A stretch of 64,000 nt of DNA from Algorimicrobium sediminis (GTDB lineage: Bacteria; Bacteroidota; Bacteroidia; Flavobacteriales; Flavobacteriaceae). The translations under genes were made by a program, and so were the position numbers. The notes under the pieces are model-generated. The model searched no databases. It was not told where the DNA came from and worked only from the letters and a program-made list of their open reading frames with translations. The number at the start of each line of letters is the position of its first letter. Positions within the stretch are counted from its first letter, which is position 1. Location of the stretch: contig NZ_JBHULS010000002.1 in assembly GCF_042684585.1 (NCBI RefSeq), positions 744,001-808,000 on the forward strand, written 5' to 3'. Of this stretch, positions 43,120 through 52,202 are shown piece after piece.

Positions 43120-43887
43120 ATGATAGTAACCGACACCCATACGCATTTGTACAGTGACGCGTTTGACACCGACAGGGAGGAAATGATTCAACGCGCTATA
43201 CAGGCTGGTATAACCCGATTTTTTATTCCAGCCATCGACTCCTCGTACACAGAAGCTATGTTTCAGTTAGAAGCAGCGTTCCCAAACCATATGTTTTTAA
43301 TGACGGGATTACACCCTACATCTGTGAAAGCTAATTATAAAGACGAGCTAAAGCATGTAACCAATTTATTAGCCAAACGCAGGTTTTATGCCGTTGGCGA
43401 AATAGGGATTGATTTATACTGGGATACCAGTACGCTGGACATTCAAAAAGAAGCGTTTAAGTACCAAATACAGCTAGCAAAAAAATACAACCTGCCAATA
43501 GTTATTCATTGTCGGGATGCCTTCGATGCTGTTTTTGACGTATTAGAGTCTGAAAAATCGCCAGATTTGTACGGAATTTTTCACTGCTTTACCGGAACGT
43601 TCGAACAAGCCAAACAAGCCATTTCCTATAATATGAAATTAGGTATTGGTGGTGTAGTTACCTTTAAAAATGGCAAAATAGATCAGTTTTTAAATCAAAT
43701 TTCACTGGAGCATATTGTTTTGGAAACCGATTCGCCTTATCTTGCTCCAAAGCCTTTTCGGGGAAAACGAAACGAAAGCGCGTACCTGATTGAGGTGCTC
43801 AACAAATTATCGGAATTATATGAATTACCGGCTGCCGAAATTGCTAAAATTACAACCGAAAATTCCAAAGCTGTTTTTAAAGTCTGA
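43120..43887 (+). CDS. TatD-family metal-dependent hydrolase (DNase)
   Basis: A 255-residue TIM-barrel amidohydrolase-fold nuclease. All metal-site motifs are present: DTHTHLYSDAF at the N-terminus, AVGEIGIDLYWD, PIVIHCRDAFDAV, GIFHCFTGT and LETDSPYLAPKPFRGKRNES. TatD proteins have 3'-5' exonuclease activity in DNA repair and related roles. The asparaginase gene starts 2 bp after its stop, so they are co-transcribed. The start is fixed by the promoter element just ahead of it. Confidence 0.93.
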   Translation: MIVTDTHTHLYSDAFDTDREEMIQRAIQAGITRFFIPAIDSSYTEAMFQLEAAFPNHMFLMTGLHPTSVKANYKDELKHVTNLLAKRRFYAVGEIGIDLYWDTSTLDIQKEAFKYQIQLAKKYNLPIVIHCRDAFDAVFDVLESEKSPDLYGIFHCFTGTFEQAKQAISYNMKLGIGGVVTFKNGKIDQFLNQISLEHIVLETDSPYLAPKPFRGKRNESAYLIEVLNKLSELYELPAAEIAKITTENSKAVFKV

Positions 43888-43889
43888 CT

Positions 43890-44921
43890 ATGGATCACAC
43901 ACAACCTAACATATTATTAATTTATACCGGTGGTACCATTGGTATGATAAAAAATACCAACACAGGCGCTTTAAAGGCATTCGATTTTAATAATTTATTA
44001 AAACAAATCCCCGAACTTAAACTACTTACTTGCCATATTGAAACCGTATCGTTTCAAGAACCCATAGATTCCTCTAATATGAATCCTACTTATTGGGTAC
44101 AAATGGCCGAGATAATTGAAGCTAATTACCATAATTTCGATGGTTTTGTGGTGCTTCACGGAAGCGATACCATGAGTTATACCGCATCTGCATTAAGTTT
44201 TATGCTAGAGAATTTAAGTAAACCCGTAATTTTAACAGGCTCGCAATTACCTATAGGCGATTTGCGTACCGATGCGAAAGAGAATTTAATTACTTCCATA
44301 CAAATGGCCTCGTTACAAGTGCGCAACCGCCCAATTATAAAGGAAGTTGGTTTGTATTTTGAGTATAAGCTATATCGTGGTAACCGAACAACCAAGCTTA
44401 ATGCCGAACATTTTGAAGCCTTTGAAAGTTTAAACTACCCACATTTGGCAGAATCTGGTGTGCATATTACCATTAATAAAGAAGCGCTTTTTAAGCCTAA
44501 TCACCGGAAAAAGTTACAAGTCCATAAACATCTGGATGCCCGCGTGGCTTTAATAAAGTTGTTTCCGGGCATTACCCAAGATGTGCTTGAAAGTATTTTA
44601 CAAAATCCAAATATTAAAGGTGTGGTGTTGGAAACCTATGGCGCAGGCAATGCTTCTACAGAGCGTTGGTTTTTAAGTGCCATTGCTAATGCCATAAAAA
44701 AAGGTGTACATATAATAAACGTTACCCAATGTTCGGGAGGTAGTGTAAATATGGGGCAATACGAAACCAGTTCACAGCTTAAAAATTTAGGCGTTATTTC
44801 AGGGAAAGACATTACCACAGAAGCGGCCATTACCAAGTTAATGTATCTTTTGGGTGAGAAAATAGCACATAAAACCTTTAAAACAGTATTCGAAACAGCC
44901 TTAAGAGGTGAAATGGCTTAA
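43890..44921 (+). CDS. ansA: type I (cytosolic) asparaginase
   Basis: A 343-residue L-asparaginase converting asparagine to aspartate and ammonia. The first catalytic Thr is in LIYTGGTIGM (near residue 15) and the second Thr/Asp pair is in VLHGSDTMSYTAS (near residue 92), followed by the conserved TGSQLPIGDLRTDAKEN. The lack of a signal peptide and the length mark it as type I. It is coupled to TatD (2-bp gap), with the tRNA-Ser gene 71 bp downstream. Confidence 0.94.
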   Translation: MDHTQPNILLIYTGGTIGMIKNTNTGALKAFDFNNLLKQIPELKLLTCHIETVSFQEPIDSSNMNPTYWVQMAEIIEANYHNFDGFVVLHGSDTMSYTASALSFMLENLSKPVILTGSQLPIGDLRTDAKENLITSIQMASLQVRNRPIIKEVGLYFEYKLYRGNRTTKLNAEHFEAFESLNYPHLAESGVHITINKEALFKPNHRKKLQVHKHLDARVALIKLFPGITQDVLESILQNPNIKGVVLETYGAGNASTERWFLSAIANAIKKGVHIINVTQCSGGSVNMGQYETSSQLKNLGVISGKDITTEAAITKLMYLLGEKIAHKTFKTVFETALRGEMA

Positions 44922-44992
44922 AATTAACTTACAAAATTTTTACCTTTTAAAGATTTTTCGTTATTTGGCAGCCTGTAAGAAAAACTTAAAAC

Positions 44993-45080
44993 AGAGAGGT
45001 GGCCGAGCGGCTTAAGGCGCACGCCTGGAAAGCGTGTATACCTCAAAAGGGTATCGAGGGTTCGAATCCCTTCCTCTCTG
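44993..45080 (+). tRNA. tRNA-Ser (anticodon GGA)
   Basis: An 88-base cloverleaf. Acceptor arms AGAGAGG (44993-44999) and CCTCTCT (45073-45079) have discriminator G. The anticodon stem CACGC/GCGTG holds loop CTGGAAA with anticodon GGA. A long variable arm (ACCTCAAAAGGGT) is typical of class II tRNAs. The T-arm is GGGTTCGAATCCC. CCA is not encoded. Confidence 0.96.
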
Positions 45081-45267
45081 CTAAAGTATTTTATGTATGG
45101 GTCTGTTTACCAAAATTTTAGTCCTATTCTAAATTAAAAATAGCGGCAAAACAGCCTGTAAACATCTTAAAATTCTTTTCTTATTGTGGGGTTTTAATAA
45201 GCGTTGTTTAGCTAAAAGCGCTTCATAACTCGGCAGTGATTTTAATTTTTTAATTACAATTTTTTTA

Positions 45268-45275
45268 TATCTTTA
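45268..45275 (+). promoter_or_regulatory. -7 element (TATCTTTA) for the exbB operon
   Basis: TATCTTTA matches TAnnTTTR and lies 34 bp before the exbB start in an AT-rich leader. Confidence 0.4.
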
Positions 45276-45309
45276 ACACTTTAACTAATAAAATTAAGAA
45301 CAAGAACAA

Positions 45310-46080
45310 ATGAAAAGACTATTTTCTATCCTAGCCATTATGTGTTTTGTGGCATTCGGAACAGCTAACGCAACTACTAGCGCATTTTCAAGTGCCAACA
45401 CAGTTGTTACTACAATTCAAGATGCCGCAGATGATGCTGCTGCAGAAGAATTAGGATTTCACCAGGAATTAAAAAAACGATTCATAGAAGGTGGTCCAGG
45501 GTTTATGGGAATTGTATTATTATGTTTAATTCTTGGTTTAGCCATTGCTATTGAGAGAATTATTTTCTTAAACCTATCATCAACTAACACTAAAAAGCTT
45601 ACACAAGAGGTAGAAAATGCCTTACAATCTGGTGGTGTAGAAGCCGCTAAAGAAGTTTGTAGAAATACAAAAGGTCCTGTTGCCTCCATTTTTTATCAAG
45701 GTTTAGACCGTACGGATGAAGGTGTTGAAGCTGCCGAAAAAGCAGTTATTGCTTACGGTGGTGTACAAATGGGACAGTTAGAAAAAAATGTATCTTGGAT
45801 TTCATTATTTATTGCATTAGCACCAATGCTTGGTTTCATGGGTACGGTAATTGGTATGATTCAAGCTTTTGATAAAATTCAGGCAGCCGGCGATATGCAG
45901 CCTTCTTTAGTTGCAGGAGGTATTAAGGTGGCCCTTTTAACAACCGTATTTGGTTTAATTGTTGCTATTATTCTTCAAATATTTTACAACTACATCATTG
46001 CTAAAATTGATAGTATTGTAAACGATATGGAAGATGCATCCATTACGTTAATGGACTTGTTAATCAGACACAAGAAGTAA
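45310..46080 (+). CDS. exbB: ExbB/TolQ/MotA-family proton channel protein
   Basis: A 256-residue inner-membrane protein that, with ExbD, uses the proton gradient to drive TonB. It has an N-terminal cleavable-type hydrophobic segment (about 3-22, ending GTANA), a membrane helix at about 60-80, then the conserved pair of helices around 148-170 (WISLFIALAPMLGFMGTVIGMI) and 190-215 (GIKVALLTTVFGLIVAIIL). The GxxGTVxGMI block is the family hallmark. It is first gene of a four-gene run with a small membrane protein and two ExbD proteins. Confidence 0.93.
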   Translation: MKRLFSILAIMCFVAFGTANATTSAFSSANTVVTTIQDAADDAAAEELGFHQELKKRFIEGGPGFMGIVLLCLILGLAIAIERIIFLNLSSTNTKKLTQEVENALQSGGVEAAKEVCRNTKGPVASIFYQGLDRTDEGVEAAEKAVIAYGGVQMGQLEKNVSWISLFIALAPMLGFMGTVIGMIQAFDKIQAAGDMQPSLVAGGIKVALLTTVFGLIVAIILQIFYNYIIAKIDSIVNDMEDASITLMDLLIRHKK

Positions 46081-46108
46081 TAATTAACCGCAATAATTTT
46101 TAAAAATT

Positions 46109-46561
46109 ATGACTTTACACAAAATATTAAAAATAGTAGCGGGACTTCTCGGGCTTTTAGGAATTGTTTTCTTGGTAAGAATCATTTCCGAAGGCGACGA
46201 GTCTATTAAATCTGCTGCTACAATGGGAGATACCGCTATTGTGGATCCTATGGCCTATGTAGCTTATGCCATTATGGCGCTAACTATTGGTTTTGTGGTA
46301 TTATTTGTACTAAAAAATTTAGTAACAAATACCGCTACCTTAAAAAACACACTTATTAGCGTTGGTATTTTTGCTGCAGTATTGGTTATAGCGTACGCTG
46401 TTAGTGGCGGCGATTCAATGGCTTATTACTACAATGGAATTCAAGCCAGCGAAAGCGCTTCTCAATTAGTAGGCGCCGGTTTGGTAGCTTTCTATATTTT
46501 AATTGCAACGGCTGCAGTAATTATGTTACTATCTAGCCTTAAAAAAATAATAAGTAAATAA
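46109..46561 (+). CDS. four-helix membrane protein of the ExbB-ExbD operon
   Basis: A 150-residue hydrophobic protein with four predicted membrane helices (about 7-25, 47-67, 79-98, 120-143). It lies 28 bp after exbB and its stop is one base before the first exbD start. I know no named family function. Its constant place between exbB and exbD suggests an accessory subunit of the energy-transducing complex, which is inference. Confidence 0.75.
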   Translation: MTLHKILKIVAGLLGLLGIVFLVRIISEGDESIKSAATMGDTAIVDPMAYVAYAIMALTIGFVVLFVLKNLVTNTATLKNTLISVGIFAAVLVIAYAVSGGDSMAYYYNGIQASESASQLVGAGLVAFYILIATAAVIMLLSSLKKIISK

Positions 46562-46562
46562 C

Positions 46563-47198
46563 ATGGCAAAAAGAGCAGCACCGGAAGTGAATGCAGGCTC
46601 CATGGCCGACATTGCTTTCTTATTACTAATCTTCTTCTTGGTAACAACTACCATCGAAATAGACTCTGGTCTTAACCGAAAGTTGCCGCCAATTGAAGAA
46701 ACAGAACCGCCAATTATTAAAGAACGAAATATTTTTCAAATTACCGTTAATGGTAACAACCAACTCTTGCTTAAAGCAGCAGGAAGTGACGGCGATTTGA
46801 TAGCACTTAAAGATTTGCGTAAAGCTGCTGTCGACTTTTTAGATAACGGTGGTGGCACGGGTGAAGATGCTTGTAAAGCTTGTAAAGGTAAGCGTAACCC
46901 AAAATCTTCAGACAACTTTCAGAAAGCCATTATTTCGTTACAAAATGATAGGGCCACTAGTTATGAAACGTATATAGCCGTGCAAAACGAAATTATTGCT
47001 GCCTATAATGTGTTGCGTAACCGAGAGTTTGAATTGCGTTACCCTAATTTAGGCGTTAATTTCGTTGAAGCCGATTACGAGTATAACGATGCCAGAACTT
47101 CTGCGGCCAGAAAAGCACAATTAAAAGATAAGATTGAAGAAATTAAACTTTTAATTCCACAGAAATTTTCGGAAGCAGAACCAAAAAAATCTAATTAG
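46563..47198 (+). CDS. exbD: ExbD/TolR-family protein with CxxC insertion
   Basis: A 211-residue single-span protein. A cytosolic N-tail (APEVNAGSMADIAFLL) leads into a membrane helix (about 17-36) with the proton-path Asp in SMADIAF, then a periplasmic domain. The periplasmic part is longer than in E. coli ExbD (about 140 residues in total) because of an insertion containing C104-K-A-C107, and an extended C-terminal helix. The two Cys could be redox-active or bind metal. A second exbD follows 16 bp later. Confidence 0.9.
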   Translation: MAKRAAPEVNAGSMADIAFLLLIFFLVTTTIEIDSGLNRKLPPIEETEPPIIKERNIFQITVNGNNQLLLKAAGSDGDLIALKDLRKAAVDFLDNGGGTGEDACKACKGKRNPKSSDNFQKAIISLQNDRATSYETYIAVQNEIIAAYNVLRNREFELRYPNLGVNFVEADYEYNDARTSAARKAQLKDKIEEIKLLIPQKFSEAEPKKSN

Positions 47199-47214
47199 AT
47201 AAACCATATTATTT

Positions 47215-47697
47215 ATGTCTAAATTTAAAAAGAAAAAAGGCGGAGGCGTACCAGCCATATCTACAGCATCCTTACCGGATATTGTTTTTATGTTGTTATT
47301 CTTCTTTATGGTTGCTACGGTAATGCGTCAAAACACATTAAAAATTCAAAATAGCCTACCAGCTGCCGACCAGGTAGAAAAGTTAGCGAAACGAAATTTG
47401 TTAATGTATATTTACGCCGGGAAACCTAGCAGCGCGTATAAGCAATTTGGAACTGAAGCACGTATTCAGTTAAACGATAAGTTTGCCGATGTGTCCGAAA
47501 TACCTGCTTTTATAGCTGCAGAACGCGATAGTAAACGTGAAGAAGAAGTTCCTTTTTTAACTACTGTATTAAGTGTGGATAAGGAAACCAACATGGGCTT
47601 GGTGTCTGATATTAAACAGAAATTACGCGAAGTAAATGCCCTTAAAATAAATTATAAGACACGAAAGGGTGATGCCTTACAAAGTCTTAATCAATAA
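47215..47697 (+). CDS. exbD: second ExbD/TolR-family protein
   Basis: A 160-residue ExbD paralogue. A Lys-rich N-tail (SKFKKKKGGG) is followed by STASLPDIVFMLLFFFMVATVMR, the membrane helix with the conserved Asp, then a periplasmic domain of usual size (to residue 160). It lacks the CxxC insertion of its neighbour, so the pair probably forms a hetero-oligomer. It is last gene of the exbB operon; a strong terminator follows. Confidence 0.92.
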   Translation: MSKFKKKKGGGVPAISTASLPDIVFMLLFFFMVATVMRQNTLKIQNSLPAADQVEKLAKRNLLMYIYAGKPSSAYKQFGTEARIQLNDKFADVSEIPAFIAAERDSKREEEVPFLTTVLSVDKETNMGLVSDIKQKLREVNALKINYKTRKGDALQSLNQ

Positions 47698-47716
47698 CAA
47701 CATCTTAATTTTATAG

Positions 47717-47754
47717 GAAAAAGGCGTTTAGAGAAATCTTAACGCCTTTTTTTT
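47717..47754 (+). terminator. intrinsic terminator after the exbB-exbD operon
   Basis: Arms AAGGCGTTTAGA (47721-47732) and TCTTAACGCCTT (about 47738-47749), one mismatch, are followed by a T-tract. Confidence 0.75.
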
Positions 47755-47782
47755 GAGTCGCACTGAAACCTGTTTGGAGCAT

Positions 47783-48496
47783 ATGAAAAAGCTAGCGTTT
47801 TTATTCATTTTTATTGGGGGTGTGCTAGGCGTTTATTCGCAGGATACGCTGCTGGAACAGAGCAAGCCTTCAGATACCATATTGGACAACAAATACAGGG
47901 AAGATCAATTTTATATTGGCGTTACCTATAATTTGCTTAATAACAAGCCTAGCGGTGTAGCTCAGTCGGGGTTTTCTAGTGGGTTCCATGCCGGATTTAT
48001 TCGCGATATACCCATTAACAAGCGCCGCAATGTAGGGCTTGGTGTTGGGTTGGGTGTTTCTACCAATTCATTTAATAATAATTTTCTTATTACCTCGGGT
48101 GAAGGTGGCGAATTACAGTACGTGGTGCTGGATAAGAACTTGGTGGGCTATACCAAAAATAAGTTTACCACCTATATGTTGGAGGTTCCTTTGCAACTTA
48201 GATGGCGTACTTCTACGGCAACAGATTACAAATTTTGGCGCATATATACGGGTTTTAACTTGGGATATGTGTTTTACAATTCGTCCAAGTTTAAAGGCGA
48301 TTTAGGGACTATAAAAAATAAAAATATCCAATCGTTTAACGATTTTCAATACGGGCTTACCATAAGTGCTGGCTACAATACGTGGAATATATACGTTTAT
48401 TATGGCTTGAATACTATATTTTCGGAGGCTTACTTGGAATCGGAATTAGTGGATATGCAGGCCTTAAAAGTGGGGCTTATTTTTTATATTTTATAA
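47783..48496 (+). CDS. PorT-like outer-membrane beta-barrel protein
   Basis: A 237-residue exported barrel. The signal peptide ends near GVYSQD, then GVTYNLLNNKPSGVAQSG and further Gly/aromatic strands lead to a C-terminal LKVGLIFYIL. It resembles PorT-family proteins, some of which take part in type IX secretion and gliding. The M36 protease shows the organism uses that system, but PorT identity needs a sequence search. The frame opens at TTG 47753 inside the terminator, so ATG 47783 is the start. Confidence 0.7.
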   Translation: MKKLAFLFIFIGGVLGVYSQDTLLEQSKPSDTILDNKYREDQFYIGVTYNLLNNKPSGVAQSGFSSGFHAGFIRDIPINKRRNVGLGVGLGVSTNSFNNNFLITSGEGGELQYVVLDKNLVGYTKNKFTTYMLEVPLQLRWRTSTATDYKFWRIYTGFNLGYVFYNSSKFKGDLGTIKNKNIQSFNDFQYGLTISAGYNTWNIYVYYGLNTIFSEAYLESELVDMQALKVGLIFYIL

Positions 48497-48524
48497 CGGT
48501 ATTTTGCAGTTGTTATGCGTGGGC

Positions 48525-49130
48525 TTACATCCAGTAATTAATAAGGATTAACTGTGGTATAAAGCCTATAAATAAGCCTATAACAAGTTCTGGAACGCTG
48601 TGAGCTTGCAGGTGTAATCGAGACGTTGCAATAGCGCCTGTTAACAACGCCATAAAAGCCAAACTACCATTTATATTAATACTAAAGTGAATACTTAAAG
48701 CCAAGAAAAACATAAAAACGCCAGATACAGCCATCATATGTATGCTGGCTTTTATTTGCATGATGGCTAAAATAAAGCAACTTAAGGTAGATACTAAAAT
48801 ACCTAAAAAGAAGAAGTAAAGCTCTATTATTTCGTTGCTAGGCAGCACCTTTAAAATGATTAGTAAAACGATAATGGCGTTTATAAACAAAGGAATAATA
48901 CGCTCATTGGTGGTTTGTAAATATATAGAGCTTGTTTTACCAACAGATTTTAATAACATATAAATTAAAATAGGTAGCAGTATGGTTAATATAAACAACG
49001 AAACCACTTTGGCCTGAATAATATCCAATGGTAAATACCTAGGCGATTTGGTGAAATAAAAAATAACACCTACCAGCGGCATTATAATGGGGTGAAAAAT
49101 AAACGAAATACTTCGTAAAATAGCGTTCAT
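48525..49130 (-). CDS. PAP2-like integral membrane protein
   Basis: A 201-residue protein with about six membrane helices. The C-terminal part has SIHMMAVSGVFMFF and TSRLHLQAHSVPELVIGLFIGF, which resemble motifs of PAP2-type lipid phosphatases (SRxxxxxH...D), although the N-terminal phosphatase motif is not evident. Catalysis is therefore uncertain. Its ATG overlaps the rpoN stop by one base (TGATG), so it is translated from the rpoN message. Confidence 0.6.
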   Translation of the reverse strand: MNAILRSISFIFHPIIMPLVGVIFYFTKSPRYLPLDIIQAKVVSLFILTILLPILIYMLLKSVGKTSSIYLQTTNERIIPLFINAIIVLLIILKVLPSNEIIELYFFFLGILVSTLSCFILAIMQIKASIHMMAVSGVFMFFLALSIHFSININGSLAFMALLTGAIATSRLHLQAHSVPELVIGLFIGFIPQLILINYWM

Positions 49131-50590
49131 CAGATTTTTTTTCGTAAACGGGCCACAGGGATGTCAAGCTGCTCGCGGTATTTAGCAACGGTGCGCCGTG
49201 CTATGGGGTAGCCCTTCTCTTTTAATATTTTAGCCAGCGCATCATCGGTTAAGGGCTTTCGTTTGTTTTCTTCTTCTATAACGGTTTCCAGTATTTTTTT
49301 TATTTCGCGGGTAGACACCTCTTCGCCTTGGTCGTTTGTCATAGATTCCGAGAAAAATTCCTTTATTAACTTGGTGCCATACGGTGTGTCCACATATTTG
49401 CTGTTTGCCACGCGGGACACGGTAGAAACGTCCATATTAATTTCGTCGGCAATATCTTTTAAAATCATGGGGCGTAGTTTGCGTTCATCGCCAGTAAGGA
49501 AATAGTCTTTTTGGTAGTGCATAATGGCGTTCATGGTTACAAACAAGGTTTGTTGGCGTTGCCTAATGGCTTCTATAAACCATTTAGCAGCATCTAGCTT
49601 TTGCTTTATAAACTGAACAGCCTCTTTTTGCGATTTAGATTTTTCTTTACTTTCCTTATACCCTTTCATCATGTTGCTATACTCGCGCGATACGTGAAGC
49701 TCTGGAGCATTCCGGCCGTTTAGGGTTAGTTCTAACTCGCCGTCCACAATACGGATAGCAAAATCTGGAACAATATGTTCTACAATTCGGTTGTTTCCGG
49801 CGTAGGAGCCGCCTGGTTTTGGATTTAAATGTTCAATAACCTGAATAGCATCTTTTAGTTGAATTTCGGTAATATCGAACTTTTGTATTAGCTTTTTGTA
49901 ATGTTTTTTGGTAAACTGTTCAAAAGCATGGTCTATAATATTAATGGCTAGTTCTACATCTGGATTTTTTTGCTTGCGGTGTAATTGGATACTCAAACAC
50001 TCTTGCAAATTACGAGCCCCAACACCTGCAGGGTCTAACTGATGAACAATTTTTAAAACTTGTTTTATTGTTTCTTCGGTGGTATATACATTTTGTGTAA
50101 AGGCTAAATCGTCCATGATGTCTGCCAATTCTCTTCGTATGTATCCACTTTCGTCTACACTACCTACCAAAAATTCGGCAATGTCGCGTTCTTCGTCATT
50201 TAAACGAAAGGTATTTAATTGGTTTTTTAAATGCTGGGTAAAGGATGTTCCCGCTGCATACGGTATGGATTTATCCTCGTCATCGGCGCTGTAATTGTTG
50301 GCTTGTGTTCTGTAATCGGGAACGTCGTCATCACTTAAATAATCGTCAACATTTATGTCGTCTGCATTAATGGTTTCGTTATCCTCGTAGGTATCTTGGC
50401 TATTATCAAAGTCGTCCTCAAAGGGATCGTCCAGAGATTCTTTACCACTTTCAAGCGCTGGATTTTCTTCTAGTTCTTGTTTTAGGCGTTGCTCAAAAGC
50501 TTGCGTAGGCAGCTGTATCAATTTCATTAATTGAATTTGCTGTGGAGATAGCTTTTGTGATAATTTGAATTGTAAAAATTGCTTAAGCAT
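49130..50590 (-). CDS. rpoN: RNA polymerase sigma-54 factor
   Basis: A 486-residue sigma-54. The Gln/Leu-rich region I (FKLSQKLSPQQIQLMKLIQLP) comes first, then a strongly acidic region II (about 50-115), then the core-binding and DNA-binding domains. The diagnostic RpoN box ARRTVAKYREQL is near the C-terminus, preceded by the helix-turn-helix IADEINMDVSTVSRVANSKY. It needs AAA+ enhancer-binding proteins, none of which is in this window. The downstream PAP2-like gene overlaps it by one base. Confidence 0.96.
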   Translation of the reverse strand: MLKQFLQFKLSQKLSPQQIQLMKLIQLPTQAFEQRLKQELEENPALESGKESLDDPFEDDFDNSQDTYEDNETINADDINVDDYLSDDDVPDYRTQANNYSADDEDKSIPYAAGTSFTQHLKNQLNTFRLNDEERDIAEFLVGSVDESGYIRRELADIMDDLAFTQNVYTTEETIKQVLKIVHQLDPAGVGARNLQECLSIQLHRKQKNPDVELAINIIDHAFEQFTKKHYKKLIQKFDITEIQLKDAIQVIEHLNPKPGGSYAGNNRIVEHIVPDFAIRIVDGELELTLNGRNAPELHVSREYSNMMKGYKESKEKSKSQKEAVQFIKQKLDAAKWFIEAIRQRQQTLFVTMNAIMHYQKDYFLTGDERKLRPMILKDIADEINMDVSTVSRVANSKYVDTPYGTKLIKEFFSESMTNDQGEEVSTREIKKILETVIEEENKRKPLTDDALAKILKEKGYPIARRTVAKYREQLDIPVARLRKKI

Positions 50591-50614
50591 GCCAGTGTTT
50601 TCGGTTTGTATAAA

Positions 50615-50658
50615 AATAAAAAAAACAATCTACTTTACGGCGTAACGCAGATTGTTTT
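50615..50658 (-). terminator. intrinsic terminator after asnS
   Basis: Arms AAAACAATCT (50622-50631) and AGATTGTTTT (50649-50658) with an inner TTAC/GTAA pair and an A-run that reads as T on the minus strand. It separates asnS from rpoN. Confidence 0.7.
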
Positions 50659-50697
50659 ATAAAATTATTTTAGCTTATTGGGTGGTGTTGATGGGGT

Positions 50698-52131
50698 TTA
50701 AAACTCGGCATTTTGAGGTGTTCTTGGGAACGGAATTACGTCGCGAATATTGCTCATACCTGTTGCAAACATTACCAAACGCTCAAAACCTAAACCAAAA
50801 CCAGAGTGTACGGCGGTTCCGTATTTACGTAAATCTAGGTACCACCAAAGTTCTTTTTCGTCTATGTTTAAGGCTTTCATTTTTTCTTTTAGAACGTCTA
50901 AGCGCTCTTCACGTTGCGAGCCACCAACCATTTCGCCAATACCAGGAAATAGGATATCCATAGCGCGAACGGTTTTTCCATCTTCATTTAAACGCATGTA
51001 GAAGGCTTTAATATTTGCGGGATAATCGAACAAAATAACAGGACATTTAAAATGTTTTTCTACTAAAAAGCGTTCGTGTTCACTTTGTAAATCGGCGCCC
51101 CATTCTTCAATAATATATTTGAATTTCTTTTTCTTGTTAGGCTTACTATTTTTAAGAATATCTATAGCTTCTGTGTAGCTAACACGCTTAAAATTATTGT
51201 CTACCACAAATGTAATTTTCTCAAGTAAGGACATGTCGGAACGCTCGGCTTGTGGTTTTGTTTTTTCTTCGTCAAGTAACCGTTGGTTTAAAAACTCTAA
51301 ATCTTCTTTGTTGTGTTCTAAAACATAACGTAAAACAGATTTCATAAAATCCTCGGCTAAATCCATATTACCTGCTAGGTCCATAAAAGCAACCTCGGGT
51401 TCAATCATCCAAAACTCGGCTAAATGCCGCGAGGTGTTCGAATTTTCTGCCCTAAAAGTTGGGCCAAAAGTGTACACTTTACCTAACGACATGGCGTAGG
51501 TTTCTGCCTCTAACTGGCCAGAAACCGTAAGGTTGGTTTCTTTTCCAAAAAAATCCTCCGAAAAATTTACGTCGCCATTTTCTGTTAACGGTGGATTTTT
51601 AGGGTCTAAATTGGTAACGCGAAACATTTCGCCAGCACCTTCGGCATCGCTACCTGTAATGATAGGTGTGTGCATGTAGTAAAACCCGTTTTCGTTAAAA
51701 TACTTATGTATGGCAAACGATAACGCCGAGCGCAAACGCATTACTGCCCCAAAGGTATTTGTGCGGGTGCGTAAATGAGCGTTTTCTCTTAAAAACTCGA
51801 ATGAGTGCTTTTTAGGTTGAATAGGATAGGTTTCCGGATCGGAATCGCCCAGTACCTCTATACCGGTTACTTGAACTTCCAATTGTTGGCCTTGTCCTTG
51901 GCTTTCCGTAAGTTCGCCTGTAATGGCTAAAGCAGCGCCAGTTGTTATACGCTTAAGTAAGTTGGGATCAGTTTCTTCAAAATTAACAACACACTGAATA
52001 TTATGTAAAGTTGAGCCATCGTTTAAAGCAATAAATCGTTTAGAACGAAAACTTCTTACCCATCCTTTAATGGTTACCTCCTGAAGTGTTTGTCCTTTTT
52101 TTAATAATTGGGCAACTGTATGCATGGTCAT
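50698..52131 (-). CDS. asnS: asparagine--tRNA ligase
   Basis: A 477-residue class II synthetase. It has an N-terminal OB-fold (about 15-115, IKGWVRSFRSKRFIALNDGS), then the catalytic domain with GPTFRAENSNTSRHLAEFWMIEPE (motif 2 region) and a C-terminal GFGLGFERLVMF (motif 3). VSGQLEAETYAMSLGKVYTFGPT and the absence of a GAD domain identify AsnRS, not AspRS. Together with the asparaginase at 43.9 kb it marks direct charging of tRNA-Asn. Confidence 0.96.
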   Translation of the reverse strand: MTMHTVAQLLKKGQTLQEVTIKGWVRSFRSKRFIALNDGSTLHNIQCVVNFEETDPNLLKRITTGAALAITGELTESQGQGQQLEVQVTGIEVLGDSDPETYPIQPKKHSFEFLRENAHLRTRTNTFGAVMRLRSALSFAIHKYFNENGFYYMHTPIITGSDAEGAGEMFRVTNLDPKNPPLTENGDVNFSEDFFGKETNLTVSGQLEAETYAMSLGKVYTFGPTFRAENSNTSRHLAEFWMIEPEVAFMDLAGNMDLAEDFMKSVLRYVLEHNKEDLEFLNQRLLDEEKTKPQAERSDMSLLEKITFVVDNNFKRVSYTEAIDILKNSKPNKKKKFKYIIEEWGADLQSEHERFLVEKHFKCPVILFDYPANIKAFYMRLNEDGKTVRAMDILFPGIGEMVGGSQREERLDVLKEKMKALNIDEKELWWYLDLRKYGTAVHSGFGLGFERLVMFATGMSNIRDVIPFPRTPQNAEF

Positions 52132-52202
52132 GTTATAAAAATTTGTAGTTACAAAGGTAATAGTTTAAGGCAGATATAAAGGCACCAAATTACTGCAATA
52201 CT

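Noticed and set aside
47753..47782. TTG start for the PorT-like gene
   Set aside because: It lies within the T-tract of the upstream terminator. The ATG at 47783 directly precedes a normal signal peptide.
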